Shown: positions 51,575 through 61,085 of the stretch, one piece after another | Layout: each line of letters starts with the position of its first letter | Position numbering within the stretch: position 1 is the first letter of the stretch | Assembly (NCBI RefSeq): GCF_001752365.1 | Contig: NZ_MEIY01000001.1 | Location: forward strand, 39,006-103,005 | Direction of reading: 5' to 3' | Length of the DNA stretch: 64,000 nucleotides | From: Marinobacter sp. X15-166B | GTDB taxonomy: Bacteria > Pseudomonadota > Gammaproteobacteria > Pseudomonadales > Oleiphilaceae | Made by a program: the position numbers and the translations under genes | Notes under the pieces: generated by a model | What the model saw: the letters and a program-made list of their open reading frames with translations, nothing else | Database searches by the model: none | Told to the model about the DNA's origin: nothing

Positions 51575-51628
51575 GAGCCAATTTACCTTTTGTTATTGTT
51601 GTACGCATTATTCTGCCTACAGACTAAA

Positions 51629-51650
51629 TTGACGTTGACGTTGACGTCAA
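51629..51650. promoter_or_regulatory. LiuR-type operator before the Liv operon
   Basis: TTGACGTTGACGTCAA (51635-51650) is a palindrome matching the site before the MerR gene at 14 of 16 positions. An extra TTGACG precedes it. Its placement between the thioesterase/CoA-ligase pair and LivG suits control of the transporter. Confidence 0.7.
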
Positions 51651-51660
51651 TATGTATTTC

Positions 51661-52077
51661 TCATTTATTTGCCGGTATTGAGTAAGTCATCGTGGAGTGG
51701 GCCACAGGCTCGTCCGAGCCTTCGGAATAGACAAACACCTCCCCCACCGCCATGGTACGCCCTACTTTCAGCATAGTTGCTCTCGCCCAGATTGGCGTAT
51801 GGGCGGCCGGTTTGCGCAAAAAATTGATATTCAGGTTGGCGGTGACCGCCAGCGGCACCAAACCGATCCGGCTTAACAGGGCTGCGTAGACGGTGACGTC
51901 CGCCAGCCCCATCATCACCGGCCCGGATACGGTGCCACCGGGTCGCAGATGCCCGTCGTCCACGTCCAGCGCCATCTCCGCCCAACCGTCACCCAGTTTC
52001 CTCAAGCTGCCGTAGGCGGCCCCTTGAGGAAATTGCTCACGCAGAAACCGGTCCAACTCCTCCAAGGTGATTTTCAT
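51661..52077 (-). CDS. PaaI-type hotdog thioesterase
   Basis: A 138-residue hotdog-fold protein: DVDDGHLRPGGTVSGPVMMG is the catalytic-loop region, and the helix and strand LVPLAVTANLNINFLRKPAA follow. Such enzymes hydrolyse acyl-CoA or aryl-CoA esters and rescue sequestered CoA. The start overlaps the CoA-ligase stop by four bases, so it is co-transcribed with the ligase. It ends 11 bases before the LiuR-type operator that faces the Liv genes. Confidence 0.88.
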   Translation of the reverse strand: MKITLEELDRFLREQFPQGAAYGSLRKLGDGWAEMALDVDDGHLRPGGTVSGPVMMGLADVTVYAALLSRIGLVPLAVTANLNINFLRKPAAHTPIWARATMLKVGRTMAVGEVFVYSEGSDEPVAHSTMTYSIPANK

Positions 52078-53723
52078 GAACTGGATTCATCCTTTGCCCG
52101 GTTACGCAGTACGAAACGCTGAATCTTGCCGCTGGGTGTTTTGGGCAGCTCATCGACAAATTCAATCTCACGGGGGAAGGCGTGGGTCGACAGCCGCCGG
52201 CGCACCAGCTCCTGCAACTCGTCCCGCAGCACCTGATCGTCCGCGGGCTGTTGATCCGCCTTGATCACCACGTAGGCCTTGATGATCGAGCCGCGTTTCT
52301 CATCAGGTTTGGCCACCACCCCCGATTCGGCCACTGCGGCGTGCTCCAGCAAGGTGCTTTCCACATCCGCCGGACCCACCCGGTAGCCGGCGGTGGTGAT
52401 GATGTCGTCGTCACGGCCACTGAACGAGAAACTGCCATCGCCGTGGCACACCGCCATATCCCCGGTCAGGTAGTAACCCTTCACGAACGGATCTTTCTCG
52501 CCCCAGGTGTAGCCGTCAAAATGAAACAAGGGCGACGCCTTGACATCGACGGCAATCTGGCCGACTTCCCCCTCGCCCACCTCCTCATTTTTTTCGTTCA
52601 GCGCAACCACCTTGTGCCCCGGTGAGGAGTACCCCATGGAACCCTGGCGCTTGGGGTGCTCGAGGGCGTGGAAGTTGCAGCAGGTCATGCCGGTTTCGGT
52701 CTGCCCGTAATGATCCAGCACCGGGCAGAAATGGCGGTTCTGGATCCAGCTGACCACTTCCGGGTTCAAGGGCTCGCCGGCACTGCTGGCCACCCGCAGA
52801 CCGAGGTTCTCCCCTGCCGGCAGCACCTGATCGTTGGCTTTGAGCAAACGGTAGGCCGTCGGGGCCGCCGCCAGATTGGTGATTTTATATTTGCGGATCA
52901 TGTCGTAGGTGGATTCAGGGGTAAACGCCCCCGGGTTGAAATGGGTGGCATGCCCCATCAACAGCGGACCCACCACGGCGTAATACAGACCGTAGGCCCA
53001 GCCCGGATCCGCCACGTTCCAGAACACGTCGTCGTCCCGCAGGTCGATGGCGTATTTCATGTACACGTAGAACGCCAGCAACGCCCGGGCCGGCACCGCC
53101 ACGCCCTTCGACTTGCCCACGGTGCCCGAGGTGAACATTTGCAAAAACGGCTCGGTGCCCTTGATCATCACCGGCTCAAACTCCGCTGGCTGCGCCTGCA
53201 GGGTCTCCTGAAAATCGGCGATGCCCGCACCCACCTGTGCGGCGTCGATGCACAGCACCGCCGGGCAGTCTTTTACCTCAGTGAGTTTGGGGTAATTGGC
53301 CGGATCGGTCACCACCAGCCTGGTGCTGGCACGCTCCAGCCGGTATTCGATCGCGCCCGACCCGAACGCGGTAAACAACGGTTGATACACGGCGCCGGCC
53401 CGCAAGGCTCCCGCAATGACCACCAGCAGTTCCGGGCCTCTGGGCAACAAGCCCGCCACCCGATCTCCCTTACCAATGCCCTGCGACGTCAGGTAGTTGG
53501 CAAACCGGGCGGCCTGTCGCTGCAGCTCGGCAAAGGTGAGCACACCGTCGCCGCCGTCGGTTGTTTCGTAATAGAGCGCCACGCGCTTGGGGTCGGTGGC
53601 CCACTTGTCGCAGATCTCATGACAGACGTTCAGGCCGCGTTCCAGACTGCCATCCAGGATGTCCGCTTCCAGCGCGGCAGGATCGAAGTTAGGGTAGACG
53701 TCAGAGTATTCCGGAAGGCTCAT
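52074..53723 (-). CDS. AMP-forming acyl-CoA synthetase
   Basis: A 549-residue CoA ligase of the acetyl-/medium-chain group. The phosphate-binding region is [20 protein letters not shown], followed by [16 protein letters not shown], the hinge [20 protein letters not shown] and the catalytic Lys in [16 protein letters not shown] 53723 has AGGAG six bases upstream; the upstream TTG is less likely. The downstream thioesterase overlaps by four bases. It is different from the ligase at 45077. It probably activates an acid taken up by the Liv transporter. Confidence 0.92.
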   Translation of the reverse strand: MSLPEYSDVYPNFDPAALEADILDGSLERGLNVCHEICDKWATDPKRVALYYETTDGGDGVLTFAELQRQAARFANYLTSQGIGKGDRVAGLLPRGPELLVVIAGALRAGAVYQPLFTAFGSGAIEYRLERASTRLVVTDPANYPKLTEVKDCPAVLCIDAAQVGAGIADFQETLQAQPAEFEPVMIKGTEPFLQMFTSGTVGKSKGVAVPARALLAFYVYMKYAIDLRDDDVFWNVADPGWAYGLYYAVVGPLLMGHATHFNPGAFTPESTYDMIRKYKITNLAAAPTAYRLLKANDQVLPAGENLGLRVASSAGEPLNPEVVSWIQNRHFCPVLDHYGQTETGMTCCNFHALEHPKRQGSMGYSSPGHKVVALNEKNEEVGEGEVGQIAVDVKASPLFHFDGYTWGEKDPFVKGYYLTGDMAVCHGDGSFSFSGRDDDIITTAGYRVGPADVESTLLEHAAVAESGVVAKPDEKRGSIIKAYVVIKADQQPADDQVLRDELQELVRRRLSTHAFPREIEFVDELPKTPSGKIQRFVLRNRAKDESSS

Positions 53724-53893
53724 TTTCAACTCCTGCTCTTGTTATAGTTGAATGTACGGTTGAAGATTTAGCACAGGCTGCAAACAACGTATATAGAATC
53801 TTCGGGCGAATCGCCACGGCGAGAGGCCCGATTTGCGGCACAGTCTTACCGGCTTTTGCCAAAACCATTAACCATAACAACAGGAATTCACCC

Positions 53894-55201
53894 ATGGCAC
53901 AATGGCTGAAACGAGGCAGCACCGCGCAGGCGGTCCAGGCTGCAGACCGCAACGTCCGTGACACCGTCGAAAAAGTATTGGCCGACATCGAAGCCCGGGG
54001 CGATGCCGCCGTGCGCGAACTGGCGATCAAATTCGACCAGATGGAGCGGGACAGCTATCGCCTTGGCGAGGCGGAAATCGAGGCCTGCTACGCCCGGTTG
54101 TCCAAGCGCGACCTCGCCGACATCGAGTTCGCACAAGCCCAGGTGCGCAACTTTGCCGAGCACCAGCGCGCTGCCATTCAGGACATCGAGGTCGAGACGC
54201 TGCCCGGGGTGATTCTGGGCCATAAAAACATCCCGGTGAACGCCGCCGGCTGTTACGTTCCGGGCGGCAAATACCCGCTGCTGGCCTCCGCCCACATGTC
54301 GGTGATTACCGCCAAGGTGGCGGGCGTACCAAAAGTCATCACCTGCGCGCCGCCCTTCAACGGCAAGCCGGCCCACGCCATAGTCGCCGCCCAGCACATG
54401 GCGGGCGCCGACGAAATCTATTGCCTGGGTGGCATCCAGGCGATCGGCGCCATGGCCCTGGGCACCGAAACCATCACCCCGGTGGATATGCTGGTCGGGC
54501 CCGGCAACGCCTTCGTCGCCGAAGCCAAGCGGCAACTGTTTGGCCGGGTGGGTATCGACCTGTTTGCCGGTCCTACCGAGACCCTGGTGATTGCCGATGA
54601 CAGTGTGGACGGAGAACTCTGCGCCACCGATCTGCTGGGGCAGGCCGAACACGGACCCGATTCCCCCGCGATCCTGCTGACCACCTCGGAGCATCTGGCC
54701 CGCGACACCCTGGCGCAGGTGGAACGCCTGCTGGGCATTCTCCCCACCGCCCCCATTGCCCGTCAGGCGTGGGACAGTTTTGGTGAAGTGATCGTCGCCG
54801 ACAGCGACGAAGAAATGCTGCGCATTGCCGACGAACTTGCCTTTGAGCACGTGCAGGTCATGACCCGGGACCCGGACTGGTTCCTGCACCGCCTGCGTAA
54901 CTACGGCGCCCTGTTTCTAGGCCCCCGCACCAACGTCGCCTACGGAGACAAGGCCATCGGCACCAACCACACCCTGCCCACCAAAAAGGCGGCGCGCTAC
55001 ACCGGCGGGCTCTGGGTGGGCAAATTCCTGAAAACCTGTACCTACCAGAAAGTAACCACCGATGAGGCCTCGGCGCATATTGGCGCCTACACCTCGCGAT
55101 TGTGCGCGCTGGAAGGTTTCGCCGGCCACGGCGAGCAAGCCAACATCCGCGTACGTCGCTACGGTCAGCAAGACGTACCCTACGCGGGCATCGTTGAGTA
55201 A
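53894..55201 (+). CDS. histidinol-dehydrogenase paralogue, possibly sulfopropanediol 3-dehydrogenase (HpsN)
   Basis: A 435-residue NAD-dependent dehydrogenase of the HisD family. The metal and catalytic residues of HisD are preserved: Gln and His in [11 protein letters not shown], the Glu-His pair in [10 protein letters not shown], Asp in [14 protein letters not shown] and the last His in GFAGHGEQA. No histidine-biosynthesis gene is nearby. The start [16 protein letters not shown] and the pairing with a short-chain dehydrogenase resemble HpsN, which oxidises 2,3-dihydroxypropanesulfonate to sulfolactate. HisD-like oxidation of another polyol remains possible. It is followed 54 bases later by the reductase gene. 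Confidence 0.8.
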   Translation: MAQWLKRGSTAQAVQAADRNVRDTVEKVLADIEARGDAAVRELAIKFDQMERDSYRLGEAEIEACYARLSKRDLADIEFAQAQVRNFAEHQRAAIQDIEVETLPGVILGHKNIPVNAAGCYVPGGKYPLLASAHMSVITAKVAGVPKVITCAPPFNGKPAHAIVAAQHMAGADEIYCLGGIQAIGAMALGTETITPVDMLVGPGNAFVAEAKRQLFGRVGIDLFAGPTETLVIADDSVDGELCATDLLGQAEHGPDSPAILLTTSEHLARDTLAQVERLLGILPTAPIARQAWDSFGEVIVADSDEEMLRIADELAFEHVQVMTRDPDWFLHRLRNYGALFLGPRTNVAYGDKAIGTNHTLPTKKAARYTGGLWVGKFLKTCTYQKVTTDEASAHIGAYTSRLCALEGFAGHGEQANIRVRRYGQQDVPYAGIVE

Positions 55202-55255
55202 CCCGCCCATCATCCGGGGGCACCCGCCAGCCCCCTGCTACACCAAGGAGACTGA

Positions 55256-56038
55256 ATGAATCACGAACTGGACTCAATGACCCTGCCGACGTTTCAGCTG
55301 GACGGCAAAGTCGCCCTGATCACCGGCGCCGGGAGCGGCATCGGCGCAGGCATTGCGCTGGCGCTGAGCGCTGCGGGCGCCAGCCTGATATTGGTGGGGC
55401 GCTCCGCAAACACCTTGAGCGAGGTGGCCGAGTTGATCCGCAGCCGCGGCGGCGACGCCCGGGTGAGCGTGTGCGACGTAACCGACAGCGCCGCCATCCG
55501 GGCCCTGATCCAGGGGTTGCCACAACTGGACATACTGGTGAACAACGCCGGTACCAACTACCCGGAACCCATCCTCGAGGTGAGCGATGCGCACCTGGAC
55601 GCCATGCTCGACCTGAACGTCCGGGCCTGCTTTGTGACCGCCCAGGCGGCGGTGGCCAAAATGCGCGCCAACGGGCCCGGCCAGGGCGGCGTGATCATCA
55701 ACGTCTCTTCGCAGATGGGCCATGTGGGCGCGCCCGAGCGCACCGTGTACTGCATGACCAAGCACGCGGTCGAAGGGCTGACCAAAGCCATGGCGGTCGA
55801 ACTGGCCGGCGACGGCATCCGGGTGAACACCCTCTGCCCCACGTTTGTCGATACCCCGTTGGTGCGCAACATCGTCGACACCCCCGAAAAAGAGGCCGCG
55901 CTGGTGGCCAATATCCCGCTGGGCGCCATGGCCCGGATCGAGGATGTGGTCGGGGCGGCCCTCTACCTCGCCAGCGATGCGGCGCGCATGGTGACCGGCA
56001 CCTCACTGAAGGTGGACGGCGGCTGGACCGCCCAGTAA
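55256..56038 (+). CDS. short-chain dehydrogenase/reductase
   Basis: A 260-residue classical SDR. The cofactor loop is LITGAGSGIGAGIAL, followed by VNNAGTNYPEP, the catalytic Ser of INVSSQMGHVG and the YxxxK pair in VYCMTKHAVEG. The Arg after strand beta-2 (VGRSAN) suggests NADP preference, though this is not certain. AAGGAG precedes ATG 55256. It is co-transcribed with the HisD-like enzyme, so both likely act on one hydroxylated substrate such as dihydroxypropanesulfonate, where SDRs (HpsO/HpsP) take part. Transport genes for it are not adjacent. Confidence 0.9.
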   Translation: MNHELDSMTLPTFQLDGKVALITGAGSGIGAGIALALSAAGASLILVGRSANTLSEVAELIRSRGGDARVSVCDVTDSAAIRALIQGLPQLDILVNNAGTNYPEPILEVSDAHLDAMLDLNVRACFVTAQAAVAKMRANGPGQGGVIINVSSQMGHVGAPERTVYCMTKHAVEGLTKAMAVELAGDGIRVNTLCPTFVDTPLVRNIVDTPEKEAALVANIPLGAMARIEDVVGAALYLASDAARMVTGTSLKVDGGWTAQ

Positions 56039-56048
56039 CAGCGGAGCG

Positions 56049-56963
56049 TTACTGCGGTCGCGCCAACCAGGCGGCACCGCGTACCCCACTGGAATCCCCA
56101 TGGACGGCCCGGACCACCGGCGTGGAGCACTCGCCGCCGAACACGTAGGCCGACAACCTGGGGGGCAAGTCCCGATAGAGTTGCCCGGCATTACTCAGCC
56201 CGCCCCCCAGCACAATGATGTCCGGGTCCAGCACATTGATCACCGCCGCCACACCGCGGGCCAGATGATCCAGATACTGCTTCAGGGTGGCACCCGCGTC
56301 CGGGTCCCCCTGCCGGGCCCGCTCGGCAATCTGCTCGGCGGACGTGCGCTCACCGTGCAGCAGCTGGTGCGTGCGCGACAATCCGGTCCCCGACAGAAAG
56401 GTTTCGTTGCAGCCATAGCGGCCACAAAAACAGGGGCGCTGCGCCAACTCCGCTTGCGGGGTCCAGGCCAGCGGGTTGTGGCCCCATTCGCCGGCCACGC
56501 CGTTCGGGCCGCTAAGCACCCGCCCCTGCACACTGATACCGGCCCCGCAGCCGGTCCCCAGAATGGCGGCGAATACCACGTGCCGGTTTTTACCGGCGCC
56601 ATCGGTGGCCTCCGACAACGTTAGGCAATTGGCGTCGTTGGTGAGGGTGACCGGGCGTTGCAACAGTGCGCGCAAGTCATCCTGCATGGGTTGCCCGTTC
56701 AGCCAGGTGGAGTTGCCGTTCTTCACCCGCCCGGTAACCCCGGACACGCTGCCGGGGATGCCCACCCCCACCGGCAAACCGCTGACGCCGGCCCGGGCTT
56801 CGGCCGCCAGCACCAAGGTGCGTATGGTTTCCAGCGTGGCGCGGTAATCCCCCGCGGGGGTCGGCCGCCGTTGCCGGTAATGCTCGGTGCTGTGCCGGTC
56901 CATCAGCAAGACTTCGGTCTTGGTGCCCCCCAGATCCACCCCTATCAACCAGTCACTGTGCAT
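56049..56963 (-). CDS. ROK-family sugar kinase (fructokinase-like)
   Basis: A 304-residue ROK kinase. The ATP-binding phosphate loop is LIGVDLGGTKTEVLLMD, and the ROK zinc motif CFCGRYGCNETFLSG is present. The catalytic Asp lies in LTNDANCLTLSEA. The family phosphorylates hexoses; this one resembles E. coli Mak fructokinase, though glucose or N-acetylglucosamine are possible. GAGGAG precedes ATG 56963. It converges on the dehydrogenase gene with 10 bases between stops. Confidence 0.9.
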   Translation of the reverse strand: MHSDWLIGVDLGGTKTEVLLMDRHSTEHYRQRRPTPAGDYRATLETIRTLVLAAEARAGVSGLPVGVGIPGSVSGVTGRVKNGNSTWLNGQPMQDDLRALLQRPVTLTNDANCLTLSEATDGAGKNRHVVFAAILGTGCGAGISVQGRVLSGPNGVAGEWGHNPLAWTPQAELAQRPCFCGRYGCNETFLSGTGLSRTHQLLHGERTSAEQIAERARQGDPDAGATLKQYLDHLARGVAAVINVLDPDIIVLGGGLSNAGQLYRDLPPRLSAYVFGGECSTPVVRAVHGDSSGVRGAAWLARPQ

Positions 56964-56989
56964 GGAGCACTCCTCGCCTGTTAAAACAT

Positions 56990-57289
56990 TCAGCGCAGAT
57001 ACGCGTGGGCAACGGCCTGAGTATAGCTGGTGACGCCCTTGTGCAAACCGCGCATCAACCCCCTCAACAGACCTTCCGCGGTATACAGGGTCATCTGGGT
57101 GTCGGCGGTGATCTTGTCCTTGCCGCCATACCGCTGCAGGATCCCGGCGCGCGACATAAACTCCACCGCACCACCCAAAGCGTCACCCACGGCGCCCCCA
57201 GCAATCACCCCTGAAAGCGCGCTCGGGTTGTGCTTGCGGGTTCGGAGGCCGCAACCCAGGATTGAGAATTGTTGTCCATGGCATACCAC
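56990..57289 (-). pseudogene. N-terminal remnant of an ADP-ribosylglycohydrolase
   Basis: About 75 residues match the start of ADP-ribosylglycohydrolase family proteins: SGVIAGGAVGDALGGAVEFM, then ITADTQMTLYTAEGLLRGLM and ending AVAHAYLR. Full-length relatives are near 300 residues and continue with WLHTQ; here a stop follows directly. The catalytic motif normally reads DDTQM, and the first Asp is replaced by Ala. Truncation plus loss of a key acidic residue points to decay, unless the short product has gained another role. Confidence 0.75.
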
Positions 57290-57417
57290 TCCCTGTATTG
57301 CTGCCTGGGCTCACATCACGACGTGCCTATTTTTCACGCGTTAAATTGTTAAGATGACGACCACCCAATAGTTTGCAGGCGACCGGATAAACTGACTTTA
57401 TTTGAATGGAGAGCCCA

Positions 57418-58008
57418 ATGACACCTACCCGGTATCACATATTCCTGTCCCACGGCCGGGACAGCCACCCCAACGCCCGCAAAATGCAGGCCCTCAAAGC
57501 GGTGGCCGACGCCTTCGACGGCGTTACCACCGCGGTGCTCGACCACCAAGTCACCAAAGACCCGGCCGAACGACTCACCCACATGGCCGCCGCCATTGAA
57601 AACGCCGGGGCCAGTCCCGATCGGATCATCTTGGCGGGCTCCAGTATGGGCGGCTGGGTCTGTGCACAGACCGCCAGCGAGATGCCGGTACTCGGCTGCT
57701 TGCTGCTCGCGCCGGCTCTGGGCCTGCCCAGCTACCCCAGCACCAGTCCGATTTTACGTGCCCGACACAGCCTCATCGTTCATGGCTGGGATGACGAAGT
57801 CGTGCCGGTTGGGCCGGTCATCGAGACCGCTCAAGCCCAGCGCGTGCCGCTGCTGCTGTTACCCGATGGCCATCGTCTCAGCAACAGCATGGAGCGGATC
57901 ACGGGGGAGTTTCACAAGTTGTTGGTTCGGTGTGGGCTGTCAGTAAGAGACCATAGCCCCGGTGACGCAATTATGGACCGGGGTTCACCTCCACACCATC
58001 ACAACTAG
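57418..58008 (+). CDS. alpha/beta hydrolase
   Basis: A 196-residue hydrolase of the small YqiA/UPF0227-like size. The nucleophile elbow is ILAGSSMGGWVC (Ser in GSSMG), the acid lies in HGWDDEVVP and the His in LPDGHRLSN. GGAGAG precedes the ATG at 57418. It may be an esterase; the substrate is unknown. The last 18 residues after the catalytic core are unusual (DHSPGDAIMDRGSPPHHHN) and may be run-on beyond a former stop. Confidence 0.8.
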   Translation: MTPTRYHIFLSHGRDSHPNARKMQALKAVADAFDGVTTAVLDHQVTKDPAERLTHMAAAIENAGASPDRIILAGSSMGGWVCAQTASEMPVLGCLLLAPALGLPSYPSTSPILRARHSLIVHGWDDEVVPVGPVIETAQAQRVPLLLLPDGHRLSNSMERITGEFHKLLVRCGLSVRDHSPGDAIMDRGSPPHHHN

Positions 58009-58159
58009 GCTCATCGCCAAACTCATCCATGGCCTATGACTTGATAAAAACCATCAACTAAGCATAACAAGCAATTAGCGTTTCTTTTATTTGCCAAGCC
58101 ATTAGCACTAAGACATGATCTGAATATTCGCGAATAGTTGTATTAACGGAGTAGTAACC

Positions 58160-59011
58160 ATGTCCAGGGCGAGTCATTGGAGCGATGAAGAAATTGCGCT
58201 AACAGTAGCCGACTATATGAAGATGTTGACCCTTGAACTAGCGGGCCAGCGATACAATAAAAGTGCCCACCGTCGAGAGTTACTTAAAAAACTAAATGGG
58301 CGCAGTGACGGCGCCGTTGAACGTAAACGTCAAAATATCAGCGCAATTCTCCGCGACCTGAACTGTTTTTGGATTCCAGGTTACAAACCTCTTAGTAATT
58401 ACCAGGAAGTTCTAGCGGCTTACGTCGAAGACTGGATTAACTCCCATTCGGACTTTGATCACGCTTCTCAGGCCGCCGTCAGTCAACCAGCTTTTGTACC
58501 TAGTGGCGTTGAATACTCCAGCCTTGTGGTTCAGGCGCCCAAGCCCGAAAACAAAATCCACAAAACCTACCCTCCACATACTCGCAATCGAGTTGCCTCC
58601 AAAAGAGACTACCTGGCTCAAGAAGCCCGAAATGCTGCGCTCGGAGAGGCTGGAGAGTTGTTGACTCTGGAATATGAAGAGTATCGGCTCAGATCATCAG
58701 GCGAAAAGACCTTAGCTAATCGCATTGAACATGTTTCAAAATCAAAAGGTGACGGTCATGGCTACGACATTTTGTCATTTGATACGTCGGGACAGGAACG
58801 TTTTATCGAGGTCAAAACAACCGCCTTCGCTAAAGAAACGCCGTTTTATGCGTCTCGTAACGAGGTTGAATTCTCCGAGGAATTCCCGGATCAATTTCAT
58901 CTTTACCGCCTATTCGAATTTCGAAAATCACCGAAATTGTTCTCCTTACAGGGCACCATTAGCAATCACTGCCAAATGAATCCTGTGAGTTTTTTATGCA
59001 GGTTGAGGTAG
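58160..59011 (+). CDS. DUF3883-domain protein, putative PD-(D/E)XK nuclease (orphan)
   Basis: A 283-residue protein in visibly AT-richer DNA. Residues 5-92 form an N-terminal module seen in restriction-type proteins: HWSDEEIALTVADYMKML, then KRQNISAILRDLNCFWIPGY. Residues 160-265 are the DUF3883 domain, with candidate active-site residues Glu164/Glu167 (GEAGEL), Asp203 (GYDILSFD), and Glu217 and Lys219 (RFIEVKTT), i.e. a D-ExK pattern. Such proteins are often found in restriction or anti-phage loci, but no partner gene adjoins it. GGAG precedes ATG 58160. It was probably acquired horizontally. Confidence 0.78.
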   Translation: MSRASHWSDEEIALTVADYMKMLTLELAGQRYNKSAHRRELLKKLNGRSDGAVERKRQNISAILRDLNCFWIPGYKPLSNYQEVLAAYVEDWINSHSDFDHASQAAVSQPAFVPSGVEYSSLVVQAPKPENKIHKTYPPHTRNRVASKRDYLAQEARNAALGEAGELLTLEYEEYRLRSSGEKTLANRIEHVSKSKGDGHGYDILSFDTSGQERFIEVKTTAFAKETPFYASRNEVEFSEEFPDQFHLYRLFEFRKSPKLFSLQGTISNHCQMNPVSFLCRLR

Positions 59012-59136
59012 TCCTAATAGCCGACCCCGTCGACCTGTCCCGCGCACTCTGGCGAAAATTTTGTGCACTAACCTTGTAGCCAGCGCAAGGGCCTACATCT
59101 TGCTCCTTGCGCCAGCTAGCACACCAGAGAAATTCG

Positions 59137-59739
59137 TCAGAATCGGAACTCGGGCCCAACACTGAAAATATGAATATCGGCCTCACCAAGCTCGTCGTCA
59201 TCACCGACATTCACCAGATAGTCCCAGTCAGCACGCAATCGCACAGTTTCAGAGACGTCATAACTCACGCCCAGGCCAGTTCTGAAGGCCACGCCACTAT
59301 CGCTATCGCTTTCTGATACCCGAATGAACCCATTATCGGCGGCAACCTCGTAGTTAAGTCTCCACAGCAGAAGACCTGCCTTGGTAAATACTTTGAAGGG
59401 GCCGGTTTCGGGCATACCCAGTTGCAGCGTGGCATCTACAAAGTGACCATTGACGGCCGCAGCGAGACCCACCCCGCCATAAACACCACTTGCCTCAATA
59501 TCATCGATATAGCGGTAGCCAAATTCCAGATTGGCAAGACCGTTCAGCTCTGTTCCTCCATGGATACGTAGGGTTCCAGCACTGTCGTCGCACGACGTCT
59601 CAGACCCATCACAAAAATCATCCACAGTAGCCTGCCCTAGCGAGATCCCCAGATACCCCGGCTGTGCCTGAGCGGCATGAGTCGGTGTATAGGCAATAAC
59701 GGCGAGGGACAATAACAATGCAGACTTATTGAATTTCAT
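59137..59739 (-). CDS. OmpA-like outer-membrane beta-barrel protein
   Basis: A 200-residue exported protein with a signal peptide ending AYTPTHAAQA. Mature strands alternate, with GTELNGLANLEFGYRYIDDI and FRTGLGVSYDVSETVRLRAD as typical OmpA/OM_channels pieces, and the protein ends VGPEFRF with C-terminal Phe. A Cys pair (DFCDGSETSC) lies in the first loop. AAGGAAG precedes ATG 59739. It resembles the protein at 6627-7256 in size and layout but not closely in sequence. The role is unknown. Confidence 0.82.
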   Translation of the reverse strand: MKFNKSALLLSLAVIAYTPTHAAQAQPGYLGISLGQATVDDFCDGSETSCDDSAGTLRIHGGTELNGLANLEFGYRYIDDIEASGVYGGVGLAAAVNGHFVDATLQLGMPETGPFKVFTKAGLLLWRLNYEVAADNGFIRVSESDSDSGVAFRTGLGVSYDVSETVRLRADWDYLVNVGDDDELGEADIHIFSVGPEFRF

Positions 59740-59832
59740 TACAACTTCCTTTTGCGGTTAACAATACCCAGTGAATCAATGGCCACAGTGAGTGATGCAA
59801 CAGTCATCGAGCCACTGCAACAGGGTTGCACT

Positions 59833-60765
59833 TTAATGCGATGAAGCCACACAAACAAAGTTTCCCTCCTGCAACCTCGCCTCCCCATCCCACCGATAGG
59901 CACACAACTTCCCCCCACGCTCCCCCGCGACGCTGTAATCCAGGCATGCCACCCGGTCCGTCAATGGCGCCGGCTCGCCACTCATCCAGTAGTGCCCCAC
60001 AAACAAGGGCTTTTTATGGTCGTAACCGGGCGTTATGTGGTCGGCCACCGGTTGGTGGGGGATTTTGTCGATTTGGGAGCTGGGCACCATGGCCAGGTCA
60101 CGGTAGGTCAGCTTGTCGATCTGCCACCATCGGGTGCGCACGATGGTGCGTTTGTTGCCTTCACCGTCGTGAAAGTAATGCCCTGCGGGCAGGGGTATCT
60201 CCAGGCCTTTGAGTAAGGTTTCAATAACTTCGTAGGCTTCGCTGCCCTTGCGGCTGCTGGCTTCCCAGGCTTCGGGTAACAGGCGGTTCTGGTCATCGGT
60301 GATGGTGGCGGCGGCTTTTATATACTGCGGGTGCCAGCAGGCATGCACCACACGCAACTCGGGCAGTTCAAGGTAAATCGGCAGGGTTCTGAACCAGGCG
60401 AGCAGTTTGCCGTGCAGCTCACTGCCCTCACCCACCTGCGCCAAAAACGCCTGATGCTGGTCCAGATTGCGGGCGGTATGGGGGCGCAGGTAATCGCCGG
60501 GGTTCTGCGGGTCGGGCATGGCCCATACTACTGCGTTGTACTCGTGGTTACCCATCACCGCCAGCGCATGGCCCCTTTCCACCATGGTTTTGGCGATCAA
60601 TACGATTTCTATTTGCTGCGGGCCCCGGTCGATAAAATCCCCCACAAAGATCACCCGGCGCTCCGGGTGCTGCCACACACCGTCGATTTCCCGGTAATCC
60701 ATTTTGGTGAGCAGGGCTTTCAGTTCGGTGGCGTAACCGTGGATATCGCCAATCAAATCGTACAT
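59833..60765 (-). CDS. metallophosphoesterase (calcineurin-like)
   Basis: A 310-residue phosphoesterase with the metal-binding motifs LIGDIHGY, FVGDFIDRGP and VMGNHEYNA, then a late His in VHACWHPQ. These are the hallmarks of PPP-type phosphoesterases, such as diadenosine tetraphosphatase or protein phosphatase. It is longer than ApaH and lacks its specific ending. The start at 60765 is preferred (AAGGA ten bases upstream). It is probably monocistronic. Confidence 0.88.
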   Translation of the reverse strand: MYDLIGDIHGYATELKALLTKMDYREIDGVWQHPERRVIFVGDFIDRGPQQIEIVLIAKTMVERGHALAVMGNHEYNAVVWAMPDPQNPGDYLRPHTARNLDQHQAFLAQVGEGSELHGKLLAWFRTLPIYLELPELRVVHACWHPQYIKAAATITDDQNRLLPEAWEASSRKGSEAYEVIETLLKGLEIPLPAGHYFHDGEGNKRTIVRTRWWQIDKLTYRDLAMVPSSQIDKIPHQPVADHITPGYDHKKPLFVGHYWMSGEPAPLTDRVACLDYSVAGERGGKLCAYRWDGEARLQEGNFVCVASSH

Positions 60766-61085
60766 CGATACTGCGTCCTTCATCGATTTTGGCTGGAATC
60801 AGTACATCGCGGGCTAACGGATAGGGTGCGTTTTATTTGTCGTGAACCCATATTGCGGGATCTGCCCCGAATTGCCAAGCCGGGAAAGGCGGGTCAGGAC
60901 AAAGTGACGTTGCCGACTTCAGACCGCGCTTGGTGACTCCAAATGTGTCGAAATAATTTACATCGCATTTTGGTCTTCATTTTAGACGACTGTTTTTATT
61001 ACAGTTATTTTCCTGGCATGGCTATTGCTGCTGACTGGTCATTGATCCCGCGCCGAACCCGGCGCCCCGACAAGGAAGGCAACTG

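Noticed and set aside
53894..55201. True histidinol dehydrogenase of histidine biosynthesis
   Set aside because: Catalytic residues fit, but no other his gene is adjacent and the pairing with an SDR suggests another hydroxy substrate; left open as an alternative.
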